This document shows, one piece after another, positions 12,734 through 26,000 of a stretch of 64,000 bases of DNA. Both the position numbers and the translations under genes were made by a program. The notes under the pieces are model-generated. The model searched no databases and had not been told where the DNA came from. It saw only the letters and a program-made list of their open reading frames with translations. Location of the stretch: contig VZRN01004257.1 in the NCBI GenBank assembly GCA_013397935.1, forward strand, positions 1,027,910 through 1,091,909. The letters are read 5' to 3'. The DNA comes from Dasyornis broadbenti. Taxonomy: Eukaryota > Chordata > Aves > Passeriformes > Dasyornithidae. Position 1 is the stretch's first letter; each line of letters begins with the position of its first letter.

Positions 12734-15700
12734 CTTCCCAGCCAAAGGTCATCCCGTGGCCTCAGGTGCAGCTAAAGGTCCTCTGCTGCTGCTCAGGTGA
12801 CAGCAGGAATAGTTTGAAAGGCCACTTCCACGGGGAATGCTTCCCTGTCCTCTCTGCAGGGCGCACAAGGTTTGTCCCAGAGTTGTCTCACCTGTCTCGT
12901 TAATGCACACGCTGAGGGCGTGTTATCTGTGAGCTGTACACGTTTGTGATTGAATTCCCTCTTTTCTGAACGCCGTGGCTCAGTGCCGCAGTGACATTTC
13001 ACCCCTGGGCTGCTCTAACGAGGAGCAGAGGAGCACAGGGAGCAAACAATCGCTCGATGGGTGCTGGACACGCGGTGTCCTGGGTCTGTGTGTGTCCACT
13101 TCCAGCGCCTTGTGGTGCTCCAGCCTTGCTTTAGAGCACAAAAAGCAGAGCTCCTGCAGGACTGGGGAGTGCCAGACAGTTTGCAAATGAAGTTTCTCTG
13201 ACCTTGTGCAGGGAGGTGGGCTCTGTCAAGCCTGGAGTGCTGGGGCTGGGACGTCACCAGCCCAGGCTCCAGTCATTCCCTGATATTTACAGCTGGGAAT
13301 TGGTGAGATTGCTCTGCGTGCAGGGAGCTGCAGGACCTGAATACTAAAATGCTCCTATTTACTAACAGATTTATGTTTTAATTTAAAATTAATTCCAATT
13401 TAAATTAAGAATTTAACCCTTAATTAGGACCATGTTTTCTTCCCAAACAGATTAGTGAAGATAAGGTGAAATTCACTTTGCTGTTGAAAAGACACTCGCA
13501 TTTCTTTAATCAGTAGCTACCACAGATTGTTACATGCATTTGCTTTTCTCTCACTGAATTAACTTTCCCTGCTCTCTGTCTCTGAGACAGACTCATTAGC
13601 TCTAGCTTAAGGAAGTTCATTTTCATGCAGTGACAAGGACAACCAGAGTCCTGAAATTCTTACCAGTAGGTGACTCAACAAAGTCATCCTGGCCTCACAT
13701 TCAAAAAAAGAGGCTGAAATCAGACTGAGTACAATTTTAAAATGCTGCAGTTGGGAGTTCTCACAGGAGTCACCAGGACAGCCTTGCTGTACAGTTTATA
13801 ACACGTATGTAGAAACTCCTAAAGTTTCCTTTACTCACTTTTAGTGTGCTAAGAGGTTTTTCTTCCCGGCCCATTGCATCTACTTCATTTTGCATTGTTC
13901 CCGATTATGAGGGAAAGAAAAAATTCCTAGTTTTTGGAAGAAATTGTTGAGAAAAAGCCACTGTTCTTCGCAGCTGATTTTTCATGCTAAAATTAGAGAT
14001 TCTGTGAAGACTTCCTATGCTAATTCCTGTGGTGCTTTTTTCAACCTGACTGAAACCAAAGCCACTGTACTTGCCTCAAAAAACCAAACCTTCTTCTATC
14101 AGTACACGTAATCCAATTTGTCTGACAGAGATATGAATACATTTTAAAGTAACAACTTGATTTTTTCTCTCTTACGTATCAGAATTTTTAAAAATGACTA
14201 GGAAAGGAAGAAGTATAGTAAGTACATTGACCACATCTCTCTTTGGCACCTCTCTTTCTGAGCTTCAGTTTCAAGTATGATCACAGTATTTTCTTTTTTT
14301 TCTTGGGGCTGCAGTTGTGAATAATCTTAAATTGGTCTGACAGACAAAGACAGAAAGTGCAAGACAGCCTGAGGGGAAGACATGAGATTGGGATGCCCTT
14401 GCTAGGGCATGTTGGGACAGCAGGATTTTGAGTGGCTCACTCCATACTGCAATAGCAGAGGCACAAAACAATGAAATCCCTGTCCCTCTGGAAAAGAAAA
14501 AGCCTGATGTCATGTTAGTAGGATTCTTCCTGCACCTCTTTCTGTTTCCTTTTTCCCTGGCCCCATATCACCACCACCATCTCCTTTTCTTAAATGAGGT
14601 CTATGACTTTTCACCTGAGGGATGAAGCAGACATTAATTAATGAGCAGTTTATCTTCTTCACCCCACAGAATCTGTTTATTTCTTATGCTAACTTGTTTA
14701 CTCATGTTGAATTCATTGCTTTATTAAAATACTGGTGGTAGGTAGGGTCTCTTTTTTTTGGTCATTACATTAAACCAGCATTTATATTTATTAAAAAATT
14801 CTACTGTATAGAATCATAAATACATCTTTGCCTTGTGTGTGACTGCCCATAAATGTAAAAGTGTCCCTTCAAGCTGGTTAAGCAAAACCGTTGGAGTTTA
14901 TTATCCGGTAGTGCGTTTCCGTGGGAAGTTTTGGTGGAGGTTCTCTGTGTTAATTAGGCAGATGAAGTGCGATATTTATTCCTTATTGTGTTTGCTTGGT
15001 TATGAGTGCTGGTAAGAACAGGATTGGTGCTCATCCTTTTCTGCCTGGCTCGTCATAGGGCTGGGAGCAGAGGCAGTGAAATCATTGGAACTTCCTCTGT
15101 CAGCCCAAGGGCCACCAAAGGGGCTTGCTCAAGGTACGTCATGGAGCAGCACATGGCAGGGAATGGGATTTCAATCACAAAAGGCTGCAAAAATAACAGC
15201 TAAACTAAAAAACCCAGCTGTTTTCTGCTGCCTTTCCTCCTAGTGGAGTGGTGTAAGAACGACTTAGGTTTCCTTTATTTCCTCAAGTCACATGGAAATC
15301 CCCAAACACCCCTGCAGCCTTTGAGGAGAGGGGAACACCAGAAATGCCAGCTGAGGGTGGACAGGCTGTGCCCGGCCGGGCGGGTGGGTGTCGGCCTCTG
15401 GGAATATCCCCACAAGGCCATTTTCGGCAATTCTGCCCTACCAGATTGCCTGTTGGGCCCTTGCCCCAGAGGCCCAGACTCAGGATTGTCTCCTCAGGGC
15501 TCGCAGGAGAGAGCTTGGAGCAGGATGTGCCTTTGCCAGCTGCTTTGCTGCGGCCTGGAAGTCGGAGGGAGCAGCTGCAGCCAAGCGCTTCACTTGCCAG
15601 GGCTGGGAAGTGCTGGAGGGTGGCTGAGATTGGCACTTCCCTGTGAAACAGCTTCTCCTGCTGCTTGCAGGCAGTGGGAGGAGGCTGTCCTTTATTAAGC

Positions 15701-16893
15701 TGTTTCAGAGAAGAGCAGAGCCGTTGTCCTCTCACTATTTGCCTGAGCATTTCACTCAGGTGTTTGGCACCAGGAGCTGACCAGCAAATTTGCCTTGCCC
15801 AGATGTTCATTTAGGTTTTGGTGGTGGACAGTAACAATCTCTCCCTCCTCCATCACTTGTAAACGTGCTGGGATATTTATTCAGACTTGTTTCCCACCTC
15901 AGACTGCCCATTTAAAGACTTTGCTATTTTGGTAGTGCCCAAATGAACACAAAAGGCCACATAGTTTAGTATCTCACATTTTAGACTGGATTTATGAATC
16001 ACATTGTGTCCATAAGCAAAACTGAAAAGCACGTCCCTGGTTAGCCTTATCCCAAGACTGGTGAACCCATTCCTTTTGCTTCAAAGAAGCATTTAACTCA
16101 GGTCCCAGACAATTTTATCTAAGCTTGACCCAGGCTCCAGACATAAAATAAGTCACGTTTTTCTTTGTATTACTCTCCTTTTTAACAGTATATTTGTAAT
16201 GAGAATATCCTGGGGTTTTCCTAAAGTGCTTGCGTGTTGGGCAGTGTTTGCTGGGGAACCAAACTGTAGCGAAAGGTGAATGTGTTCTGAAACACATTTT
16301 TTTTTTTATGTTGGGTTAATACAAAAACCCACATCCCTCTTACGCAGATCATACAAGTTCCTGATAGTACCAGAAGCAGCAAATTGAGTCTGATGCATGG
16401 TCCTTCAGAAATGGAGCAGAGATCTTTCTCTGTTCAGATTATTTTCTTGGGTTTAGCTTGCTTAGTGCTGACCTGATGAACTGAAGGGACATCGTTTGAA
16501 ATTTGTGTTCCCTTGTAAGCTAATGGTAGCAGCAGAGAGAGGATAAAGTTGGTTTCCTATTCAGGATAGGGCCAATGTTTTGGTAAATTAAGCAGAAGAG
16601 AAGAAAAAGAATTGAAATTCTCAAAATGAAGCGTAGAAAATGTTTCTTCTTAGTGGTGCAATACACTCTTCTGTTTTCTAGGCAAAATTAAATGCAAATC
16701 CAAGCTGCTGCATGAACTCTATTCTACCAAGAGGTTTTATTTCTGTCAGCTCTGATTATGACAAAAATTTGTAATTTTAGACCACAAATGCCTGCAAACT
16801 GTGATCCACATATGGGCATGTTCCAGGGCAGTAGTCACATGTTAAAATCAAGATGTCCATGGAATTTAAAACTCTCTTCCTGTTACTTTGCAG

Positions 16894-17049
16894 CCTGTCG
16901 AGCTGGGTTCTACAAAGCCTCTGCTGGCAACGTGAAGTGTGCCAAATGCCCTCCCCACAGCTCCACCTACGAAGATGCATCTCTGAACTGCAGGTGTGAA
17001 AAGAATTACTTTCGCTCTGAGAAAGACCCTCCATCCATGGCTTGCACCA
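16894..17049 (+). CDS. EPHA3: EPHA3 exon 4: end of cysteine-rich/EGF-like region
   Basis: 156 bases, flanked by a TTTGCAG acceptor and a GTGAGT donor, phase 1 at both ends. It encodes (A)CRAGFYKASAGNVKCAKC... to ...PPSMACT, with six cysteines in the spacing of the Eph membrane-distal EGF-like module and the CPPHSS motif. In Eph receptors this region helps receptor clustering after ephrin binding. The 156-base length is that of exon 4 in other EPHA genes. The acceptor is fixed because the upstream frame stays open into the intron but loses similarity to Eph proteins at the AG. No earlier exon was found upstream. Confidence 0.96.
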
Positions 17050-20000
17050 GTGAGTAGCAGCATTCTGCTCGGGGCTGTCACCCCTGCTCCTCCATCTGTA
17101 CCTCCACCACAGCTCGCTTGCTTGCTTCCTCTCATGCCCCACTGCAGTCAGCCATCCACTTCCTCACGTGTCTTCTTTGGACAGGCTACTAAAAACTGGT
17201 GGGCTGGCTTTGGGTCGTTCTGTTGGCATTTTCTCCTTCTTGTTCCCTGTCAGGCTTGAGAAGGAGAGCTACACTGAGCTGCACCCTGAGGGTACTGGGT
17301 ATTTATAAGAAAATGTGGTCCTTGGTAGCCTAGGTCTGTAGTCTAGTGAAATATTTCAAGATTCTCCACAGGAAATAACCAGAAGAGTTTGGTTATCGAT
17401 GTTTTCTACCTTTGTATTTCTGCACCCTTGTTACTCCCACTTTAGGGCGTTCTTAGAGAGAAAACCTCATTCCCCTGATTTCCCCTTTCCTTTCACAGGA
17501 CCACCATCTGCCCCAAGAAACGTGATCTCCAACATCAATGAGACCTCCGTTATCCTGGACTGGAGCTGGCCCCTGGACACTGGAGGCAGGAAAGACGTCA
17601 CTTTCAACATCATCTGCAAGAAATGCGGAGGGAACCTCAAGCTGTGCGAGCCCTGCAGCGACAACGTGCGGTTCCTGCCGCGGCAGAGTGGGCTCACCAA
17701 CACCACGGTGACCGTGGTGGACCTGCTGGCACACACCAACTACACCTTTGAGATCGATGCCGTCAACGGCGTGTCCGACCTGAGCACCCTTTCCAGGCAA
17801 TTTGCTGCTGTCAGCATCACAACGAACCAGGCTGGTGAGTGTCCTTCTGCTCACCCTTCCTTTGTTCAAAGCTGCTGGGTTTTGTGTGCATTTGTCTCCT
17901 CTCTCTGCTTCACAGAATTTTCTCTGTGCTAGGGTGACTAATTGACTTGAATATTCCTAGAAAAGTAAGAGCAGGAACAAACGCAGTGTGTGTTTCTGTC
18001 AAAGAACCTGGCAGCATGACTGTTATGATTAACTCCCAGTTCCCAGTTAATAGTCTCTAATAGCAGGCTCACATGATTCCTTAGCCAGAATGTGTTTTAT
18101 TAATAAAACCAGATTTTAATAAAACACTCATTTCAATAATCTCCAACGTAAATTACTGTAGTAATCTTAGTGATTAATTTTGATTAAATAGAAGTGAAAA
18201 AAGGCTTTGATGTTAGACACATAAAAAGCTAACATTAAATTAGAGAGGTTTAAAACACAGCTTTTTTTTTTTTTTCTCCTGTACAAGTTATCTCACCAAC
18301 TCTGAATTATTGCCAACATGATGGAGGTGTGGAGCTGAATACTGAATTAGATCTTAGTGTCACAGCTGATGGGGTACAAAAGGACTGTTCTGTTTCTGTG
18401 GAGACTTATTAAAGCCTTTGAGGCCCTGCATGAGCACGGCAGTGTGCCCCGACTGTTGGATCAGAGCTTTTGCCAGTGCTGCACTGTTCTGCCATTTGCT
18501 CCTGCTTTGACATGGCTCCATTGATCTGAAAGTTGAGAACGATCTAGACTCTTCCCTGGCATTTGGTTGGGTGTAAATTGTTTTTAGGAGCAATGCTTGC
18601 CAGTGAAGAGAGAGACTAGATGCTGACATCTCTGTAGTTATGCAGTTCGCCGTCAGGAAGTTTTGTACTGAAAACATGCCTGTGTTCAGTAAGCCTGCTC
18701 CCACATCCTCCCATCCCACACCGTGTCCCCAGAATGCTTCCATTTCTGTCTTCCTTGAACCACAAACAAGTTAACATTGTTCTAAGCAGGCATCCTCCTG
18801 GTGGGCTGTGTTATTGCAATGTTTTTCACTACAGAGGATGTATGTTTTCTCCTTAAATCACAGATCAGCCGGAGTGGGAGGCATAAAAATGAGAGAACGG
18901 GCTATGTCCTGACACCAGTCACTACATTGCTCTGCTCTGGAGGGCTGTCTAACTGTGCAGTAGGCAGGCAGTGGTGAATCTGCCCAGTTCAGCTCCAGAA
19001 CCTGCATTTTATGTCCATTCCGTTTGTTACTGTTATAGTTAATTTTTTTGGGTATTCGGGTCAGTGAGTTGAGCATCCTTCTGAAGCTGCCCTCTTTCCT
19101 TCTGTTTCTTCTCTCAGAGATGTTTCCTTTCAGCCCATTCATCACCACAGCACTTAGAAATCACTGGGATGTGGCAAAGTCAAAGAATTTCTGGCATTAG
19201 CAGCTCTGTTTATTGCAGCCCACAGGCTGCTTAAGCAGTTTGTTTATTTTCTACTTTTATGCATAGCCCATTCTTTTGTTAAGTACATTTAGGTGATGTG
19301 GGTTAGTGCAGGCTTAGTTGTGCTATCTCTTGATCATGCCAATTGTTCTAATGTATTAGAATTCCCTTAGAAACTCTGCAAGTTGCTAAAATTAGGCCTG
19401 AAGTCGGTATATAAGCTGTCTCTTAAAGTGTAATTACAAAAATACAATTTGTCTTGCATTCCCTTCCCAGTCGGATCGCAACAGGGATCCCACCAGAAGC
19501 AGCACATTTTTAGCTAATGTCCCACTTAAACCCCTGAGCTGGGGGTGGGCAGAGAAAGCCTGAAGATCTTCAATCACGTTATAATTAAGGGTTTAACTGG
19601 GAGGTGTTTCAGAAAAGGATTAGAGCACCTTTGAGCTGGATCAAAAGACTCTAAAACCCAGTCATGACTCTGGGGCTATTATTTGCTCTGACTTCAGGTT
19701 CATTCTTTGAAGGATAGGGGTATCTACCAGACAAAAGGTGTCACCTTAAGTGTTGCTGAAAAGTTCACAGTGGCTCTGAGTTCCAGAGGCTGTAACTGAG
19801 CCTCAGTAAGGCTTTCCTGGAGGGTTTTCAAATCCTGTCTGGCAGTCAGGGTGAGGTGTGCTTCGTTGTCACTTGTAAAGTTGGAAACATCCAGACTCTT
19901 GCTCTGTGGGACTGTGAATGCAAAGAGGTTAATACATTTTACTGTGTGTAACAGTTTTAAAGTCAAGACCTGGTTCCCTGAATTGAGGGAAATTGAGCAT

Positions 20001-23000
20001 TGTTTGAGAAAATGGGTTGGTTTTTTAATTCCATTCTGAGGTTTGCTGTGGTTTTATTGCAATTTCTTTTCCTTCCCTTCCATCCACCAAAGGTTAAAGA
20101 GGAGGCATCTCTGAAAAAAAAAACAAAAACAAAAACAAAAAAAAACAAAACAAAACAAACAAAAAAAAAAACCAAAACACAAGTCTTTTGCAAAAGTAAG
20201 TCTAGACAGGTATGACACTGCAATATTTCCAATTACTGCAAGTCTTTCTATCTTTGGTGCGGATGTAAGGAACAAAGGGAAAATGTTTCTATTTCATTTA
20301 GCTGATCATCCTCTTAGATTGCACTGTAATATTGCTCCTTGGAGCATTATGAATAACCCAGAGGGAAAAGTCAGCCAGGCCAGGGCAGGGCAGCTCTGCC
20401 TCTGGGCAGAAAACTCACACTGGAGCCCAAGGGGCTTCTAAATGGGAGCAAGGTGTGAAATGCACTGCAGAAAGACTGAGATTTGGTGGGGACAGTGCAG
20501 TCATGCTTCTGGATAATCAGTTTGCAGAAATGAAGGAGGAGGGTTTCCAATGCGAAACACAGCCATTAGGTCTGGGAAATAGGGGAGGGAGTTTAATATG
20601 TGCTGCCTGAGAAGGTAACAGGTATGACTCAGAAATGTTGAGCAAAATGATTATTATGGACTTAACATTTTTAATAGACATCTCTGTAGAGTTCTTTGCC
20701 GTCTAGAGGAGACCAGAAGGACTTTCAGAACCTGCAGAAATCTGTACTGTTAGCAGATTCTCACGTGTCAGGTGGGTTTTCGGAAGCGCTGCCCATCCCA
20801 CTGGTGTCCCATCCCCGTCCTTTCCTCCCAGCAGACCTGGTGAGAAGGGTCACCAGGCAAGAAATGGCTCTTCATGTTCAATCTGAGGTCAGCTCGCTCA
20901 GTTTTGTTTCGCTCTGCATTTGCAGGTTCCAGCAACTCTAAACTCATGCAACCAATCTGATAACGGCATGTGTAATAAATGATAAATTCAGTTCTCACTG
21001 TATTTATTGTGTAAAACAAAACAAATACTGAAAGCATTCTCAGCTTGTTGAAACTTGGGACAGTAAACCTATGGCTGCAGAAGAGCTGTAAACCTCAATA
21101 GGTCTGCTTCAAAAAAATTCAAAAAATGCTTTTGTTCTTGTTATTATTATTATTTGACAATATTAACCTCCAAACTCTTTACCATTTTTCACAGCACGTA
21201 AAGTTTATGCATCCATGAATACGGAAAACTGCAGTAGGATTGGCTTTTATTTTACAGGATGCCTCTGGAAGTCTGGATGGCTTTAAAGGGAGAGATTTGA
21301 TTTGGTTTAATTTCGGTTAAACCTACTGCGAACCTCTGCTTAGTCACACTTGTGTTACTCTAAGAATTAAGTTTTCCCTACTTTTTCCTGTTAAATTAAT
21401 TGAAACACGCTAAAGGAAGAGTGCCCATTTTGGGATTTGAGCTGGTCTGAACAAAGTATTTTATAAATCAAGGAGGTCAAGTCTGTGACCCTCTTTTTGT
21501 GACAACATTTTCCTGGCAGCTGCTCCACATCAATCTGAACGTTCTGACTCAAAACTCCGACTTTACATGTTCATCTTCCTGAACTCTTACCCTTTCCATT
21601 TTTTTCTGAAGATTCAGTGTTCATGGTTTCAGCAAAATTATTATTAGCATTGAAGTTCTGTGAAAATAATTAAATTCTCTGTATTTTCCCAAAGTAGTCC
21701 TGCTGATACACAAATATTTCCTTTTTTCTTCCTAATACCGCATTTTTTCATTGCATTGATAATAAAATAGATTGTTTTCTTTTGATCACTAAAAGCACGC
21801 TGTACCAGCTTTTAATGGAGCTTTATGGTAGATGAGTTCAATTTGAGGCCTTTTAAGCCAAGGTCTCGAGAGTGCAGCTGCAAAAGGTGGTGGTAGCAGC
21901 TAAATTCGGCTACAACAAGCCGATGTCAGCACTGAACCGATTCCAAAGAGTTTTGTGCGGTCACATACCCTGGCATCAGGAGAGGAGCAGAGGGGATGCG
22001 TTGTAACGAGAGACTTCTTCACATTCTGTCCTCAGTTCACCACGGACAGGATTCAGATAGGTGCCAAAAATCAATAAACTGGAGAATAATCTCTGCTTGC
22101 CTGCTGTGGAAAGAAATGCAGAGGGAGCATAGAAGGCTTTTTGTGGGCTAAATTTTGACTAGAAATATCAGTGTTTTCCTAATAACTGTAGAAAGTGATT
22201 ATGCTTCTCAGAGAGCCAAAGCCCTGAGTTTTGGCCTCTCCGCAGTTCAGTTGTGCTCTGTAAAATGTTGATTCCTTTCTCTGTCAGGGGCTTTTCATAG
22301 AGGAAGCTTTAGAGGGAACCACCCCTGGATCCAAACCGAGGCATCTTGTGCACAGCTTTATTATAAATAACAAAAATACAGATCTACCTCATATCACCTC
22401 AAGCTTCCCTAGAAGAGCAGCAGTATGATTATCAGGAGTCTCCTCCTTTTATCTTTTATATTTCTGAAGCCCATAAAGCAGAACAAGCCATGCCACTTAT
22501 TTAATTGTCTTGCTTAATCATTGAATCCATGCACGCAAAGCTGTAGGAAAGCAGCTTTTTAAAGAAGGTAACCAATAAGGCACTACAGAGTTTTTGCAAG
22601 GCACCAGAATGAAAATTATTAAAAAAAAAACCAAAAAACCCAAAAACTTGAGAACAAAAGTAACCACTGGGTAGAGAAATTAGGATCATTAGGAGTGTTG
22701 AAGGGCAGACGTAGGTGTTTTGTAGTATCTTGATCTCCCCGTGCCATTGAAAATTCCAAGCTATGTGTTAATTTCAGCTTGGAGGGATAAGCATTTACAG
22801 TGGAGAAAGGATCAGCCAATTTTTCAGTCCTGTTTTAAGCAGAGACTTCTGTGGCTCCTAGGAAGACTTGTTAAAATCTGCTCAGAACCAGAATCTTATT
22901 TGCCTGCAATCTGTGGCTTCAGGGGAATAAGTTCAGCCCCGAGCTTTGTTTCAGTGCATGTATTTGATTACTTGCAGGTACTTTGATGCTATTTATGTGT

Positions 23001-26000
23001 TCAGCCTGCACTGCGGTGTCTTCAGCAGCTCACAAATGATGTGTGATGCTCCCTTTTTAAATAAAATCCACATTTAGAGAGGGTTGTGTGCACTTTACAA
23101 CGCATATCCCAAGGCAAGTCCCTGAAGTAGATCTGTCTTCTAAGAGAGACAATTTGAGAGAGGCACAGATGTTTGGGGGATGATATATTTCTCTCTTTCC
23201 CTATGGCCCTTATAAAAAGGACAAGAAGATAGACTTATTAAAAGTGAGCTAATGACATGATGTAGGGAGTCTCTGGTTCACTGACTGTTATTACAGCTGT
23301 GCCCCATTACGTACTGAATACCTAGGACATGCTTGCTTTTTTGAATGACATTTATCTTTTGAGTTTCAAACATTCCTGGCATAAATAAAGATTTTACGCT
23401 TTTCAAATGTGTTTTACAGTTCAGCCCAGAGGCTACTCAAGGATCATTTTAACTCCATAAAGCTCCTTTAGGGATATAAAAGGGAAGTGTTTTAACAATG
23501 TCACTCCATGCATAGCCTGTTATTAGCTGGAGATGTTCTGCCACAAAGTCTTTGATCCCTTTTCCCCTGAATGTCAAGGAAGCTCTGCCAAGGCTTCAAA
23601 GTCTGTGACACACACTGGCTCCTCAGTGCGTGCACAGTCCTCATGTGAACGCTCCCGACCTTACAGAAAGTTCGCAGGTGAAGTTTGTGGCGCAGAGAGT
23701 TTTCCCCTTTCAAAGCTTTTAGTTGGCTTTTCCGCAGAGCACGGGGAAATTGCATTCAGCAGTCGGTGGATAATGGTTTTCTTTCCTTGCTCCTATTAGA
23801 TTTCTCATTTAATATCTTAGTTTGGTAAAAGTGTGAAAATAAAGAAATGTAGGTAAGCAGGATTCTTAGTCCTCTGTTAAATAATAAACCTTAGACTCCG
23901 GTCTCTCTCTGCTATCTGTGCTGGCGTTCTCAGTAATCACTGAGGGAAGTTGTGTTCCTCTTGATTGTAACCAGAGCTTTCAATTTGCTTTTTGAAGCAA
24001 TTCCATCTAGGCAATTTGCAGGCTGGATTTGGGAAAAAAATATTTCTTTGGGTTTGGGGACTATTCCTCTAATGGGAATTATGAACATAATAAGTGTCAA
24101 CTTCTACAGCAGAAAGCGTTTTCTTTCTAGCATTCCTTGTAGTAAACTACGCCTCTATGTACACAAAAATGGTTTAAGTCAAACAAAGATATTAAATCAT
24201 CCCCAAATCCAAAAGAATGTGAAAGATGTCAGCACCTTTCAAGTCTTTTCTGGTAGAGGTTCTTCTTTCCTGATTCACCTTCACCAAAGCAATTGCTCCA
24301 AAGGACAGGGCGGGAAGTTTGAGAAATGTTTCTTTTCATAGTGTGTCCTGGCCAGGTGGAAAAGACTCTGATGGAACTTCCTGGCAGACCAGTTCAGGAG
24401 CTCTTGGTGATTACTTCAAAGGAGAGAAATATTTTATATCATAAATTGCTTGTTTGAGGGGAATTGTCTTCTCTAGTTTAGGATAATGGGATTTTCAGAG
24501 ATACTTGTTAAGTATATTCTTGCATTGTGCATGGGATTTCTCTGGTTGAGGTTTCTCTGTTTCTCACCTGAACACTGGTGGTGTGAGCGTGGTGAATGAC
24601 AACTTCTTTCTGAAAACCTCACACCAGGAAACCACGAGGCTCCTTACATCCTGTAAGGTAACGCAACAAAGAGGTAGGGAAGGCAAAGAAAACCAGTTTA
24701 TTTAAGCTGATACGGTCTTAACGCATTCAGTGAAAAATATGAACTATTGCAAAGCTCCCACCATCACCACCTCAACAGAGAACAGAAAGAATAACATTTG
24801 TGTTATGAGTACCGTTGGGATGAATCCTTATGGAAGCACATCCAGCATTTGTCTCCACTCTGAAATAACAGCTGGGAATGCCACAGCACCATAATTTTCA
24901 GTTTCTGAAGCGAGTTTCTTGTGCTGCCTGATCCTTCCCAAATGGACATGGCATTTCCATGACTTATTATACATGTGTTAAACATACGAGCAAATCAAAC
25001 GTTTTGCTTGCTCTGGGGAAGGCATTTGCTATCTCTTTTAATAAAAAGAGGGAGAAGTAAGACCATGATTGCGCTACACTTAATGACGTTTTCTTTTAAT
25101 TTAGAATTTATTTGTAAAAGTGAGAAATGATGTCTGATAATCACTTGTCCAGTGACAGCTGCTGCCCAGAAGGTTGCCTTTCTCTGCACTTGAGCGGGAA
25201 ATCAAGCAGCTGCCTTTTGCTGTGATTCCTGCTGAAGCTGATTGTTTCCCCCTTTCCAGTTCCCTGCAGTCTTTCTTCCCCAGCACCTGCGAAATGCCTG
25301 CAGCCACTCTGGGGTCTGGAACCACAGGCTGGAGTTCACCACTTTACAGATGCATTTGGGCACTTCTGCCATAATGCAGGCACTCAGCCATTAGAACAGC
25401 CCTGAACGAACCAGGTTTCAATTTTTTCCTGTTTCTGGGAGAAATGTGCCCAGCTTTGTTTCATCCGAAGGTGGCTTGCTTATGTTTTGTCCTATTTCTT
25501 TCTTTCCACACTGTGATGTGTGTAAATGCCCTCTCCCAGAAACTGGGAGCCTTTTCACCCCCTTCCCTGTGACTGAATCCTACTGGGATCCAGCCTGGGG
25601 CCGGTGTGAGGGTCTTTTTGCTGGTACAGGATGAGTGGTGTCCCTGATGCCTCGTTCCCAGTGGCAGGGAAGGCACATCACCTTCAGGCTGACGGCCACC
25701 CAGTGATGTTGCAGAATCAGGTGACATTTTACAGCCCAGGTCATAAAAATGCACTGAGCCTGCTGCAGCTCAAGGAAAAGGCGCAGGAACACAAACACAG
25801 GGACTGTGCTGGTTTAACTACATGTGCTGGAGATTAAAGGGCAAAGAACCGTGCCTGCGCGTGCCTTGCGGTGGTGGGGGATTGTATCTGGAGCAGCAGC
25901 GTGTAGGGTTTAGCAGGTGTCCCAAGTGTGGCTGAAGTGGGGCTGTTTCCTCCTCCTCCTGCCTCCTGGGAGGCACCTGGGGACCCAGGGCTGGCTGGGC

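Larger units (their letters stand above)
1..16893 (+). other. EPHA3: EPHA3 intron 3 (3' part)
   Basis: No coding exon was found. The 660-base exon 3 with the ligand-binding domain, expected upstream in EPHA genes, is absent. The intron is AT-rich, with T-rich tracts (for example near 4449-4487 and 8780-8850), an ERVL-like solo LTR at 9116-9563, a short A-rich microsatellite (repeats of AAAAAT) at about 10186-10207 and a CR1 tail near 12640-12733. Stretches at 5400-5800, 12790-13270 and 15340-15700 are more G/C-rich but show only short overlapping chance ORFs on both strands. The 3' end is a normal pyrimidine-rich acceptor. Confidence 0.85.

Noticed and set aside
15243..15810. Overlapping ORFs of 151 (+) and 175 (-) codons
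   Set aside because: Both strands are open because the stretch is G/C-rich; there is no recognisable domain, no flanking splice sites that fit the gene, and it lies in intron 3.
16758..16893. Upstream extension of the exon 4 reading frame
   Set aside because: The frame is open, but the TTTGCAG acceptor and the 156-base exon size place the exon start at 16894; the upstream residues do not resemble Eph receptors.
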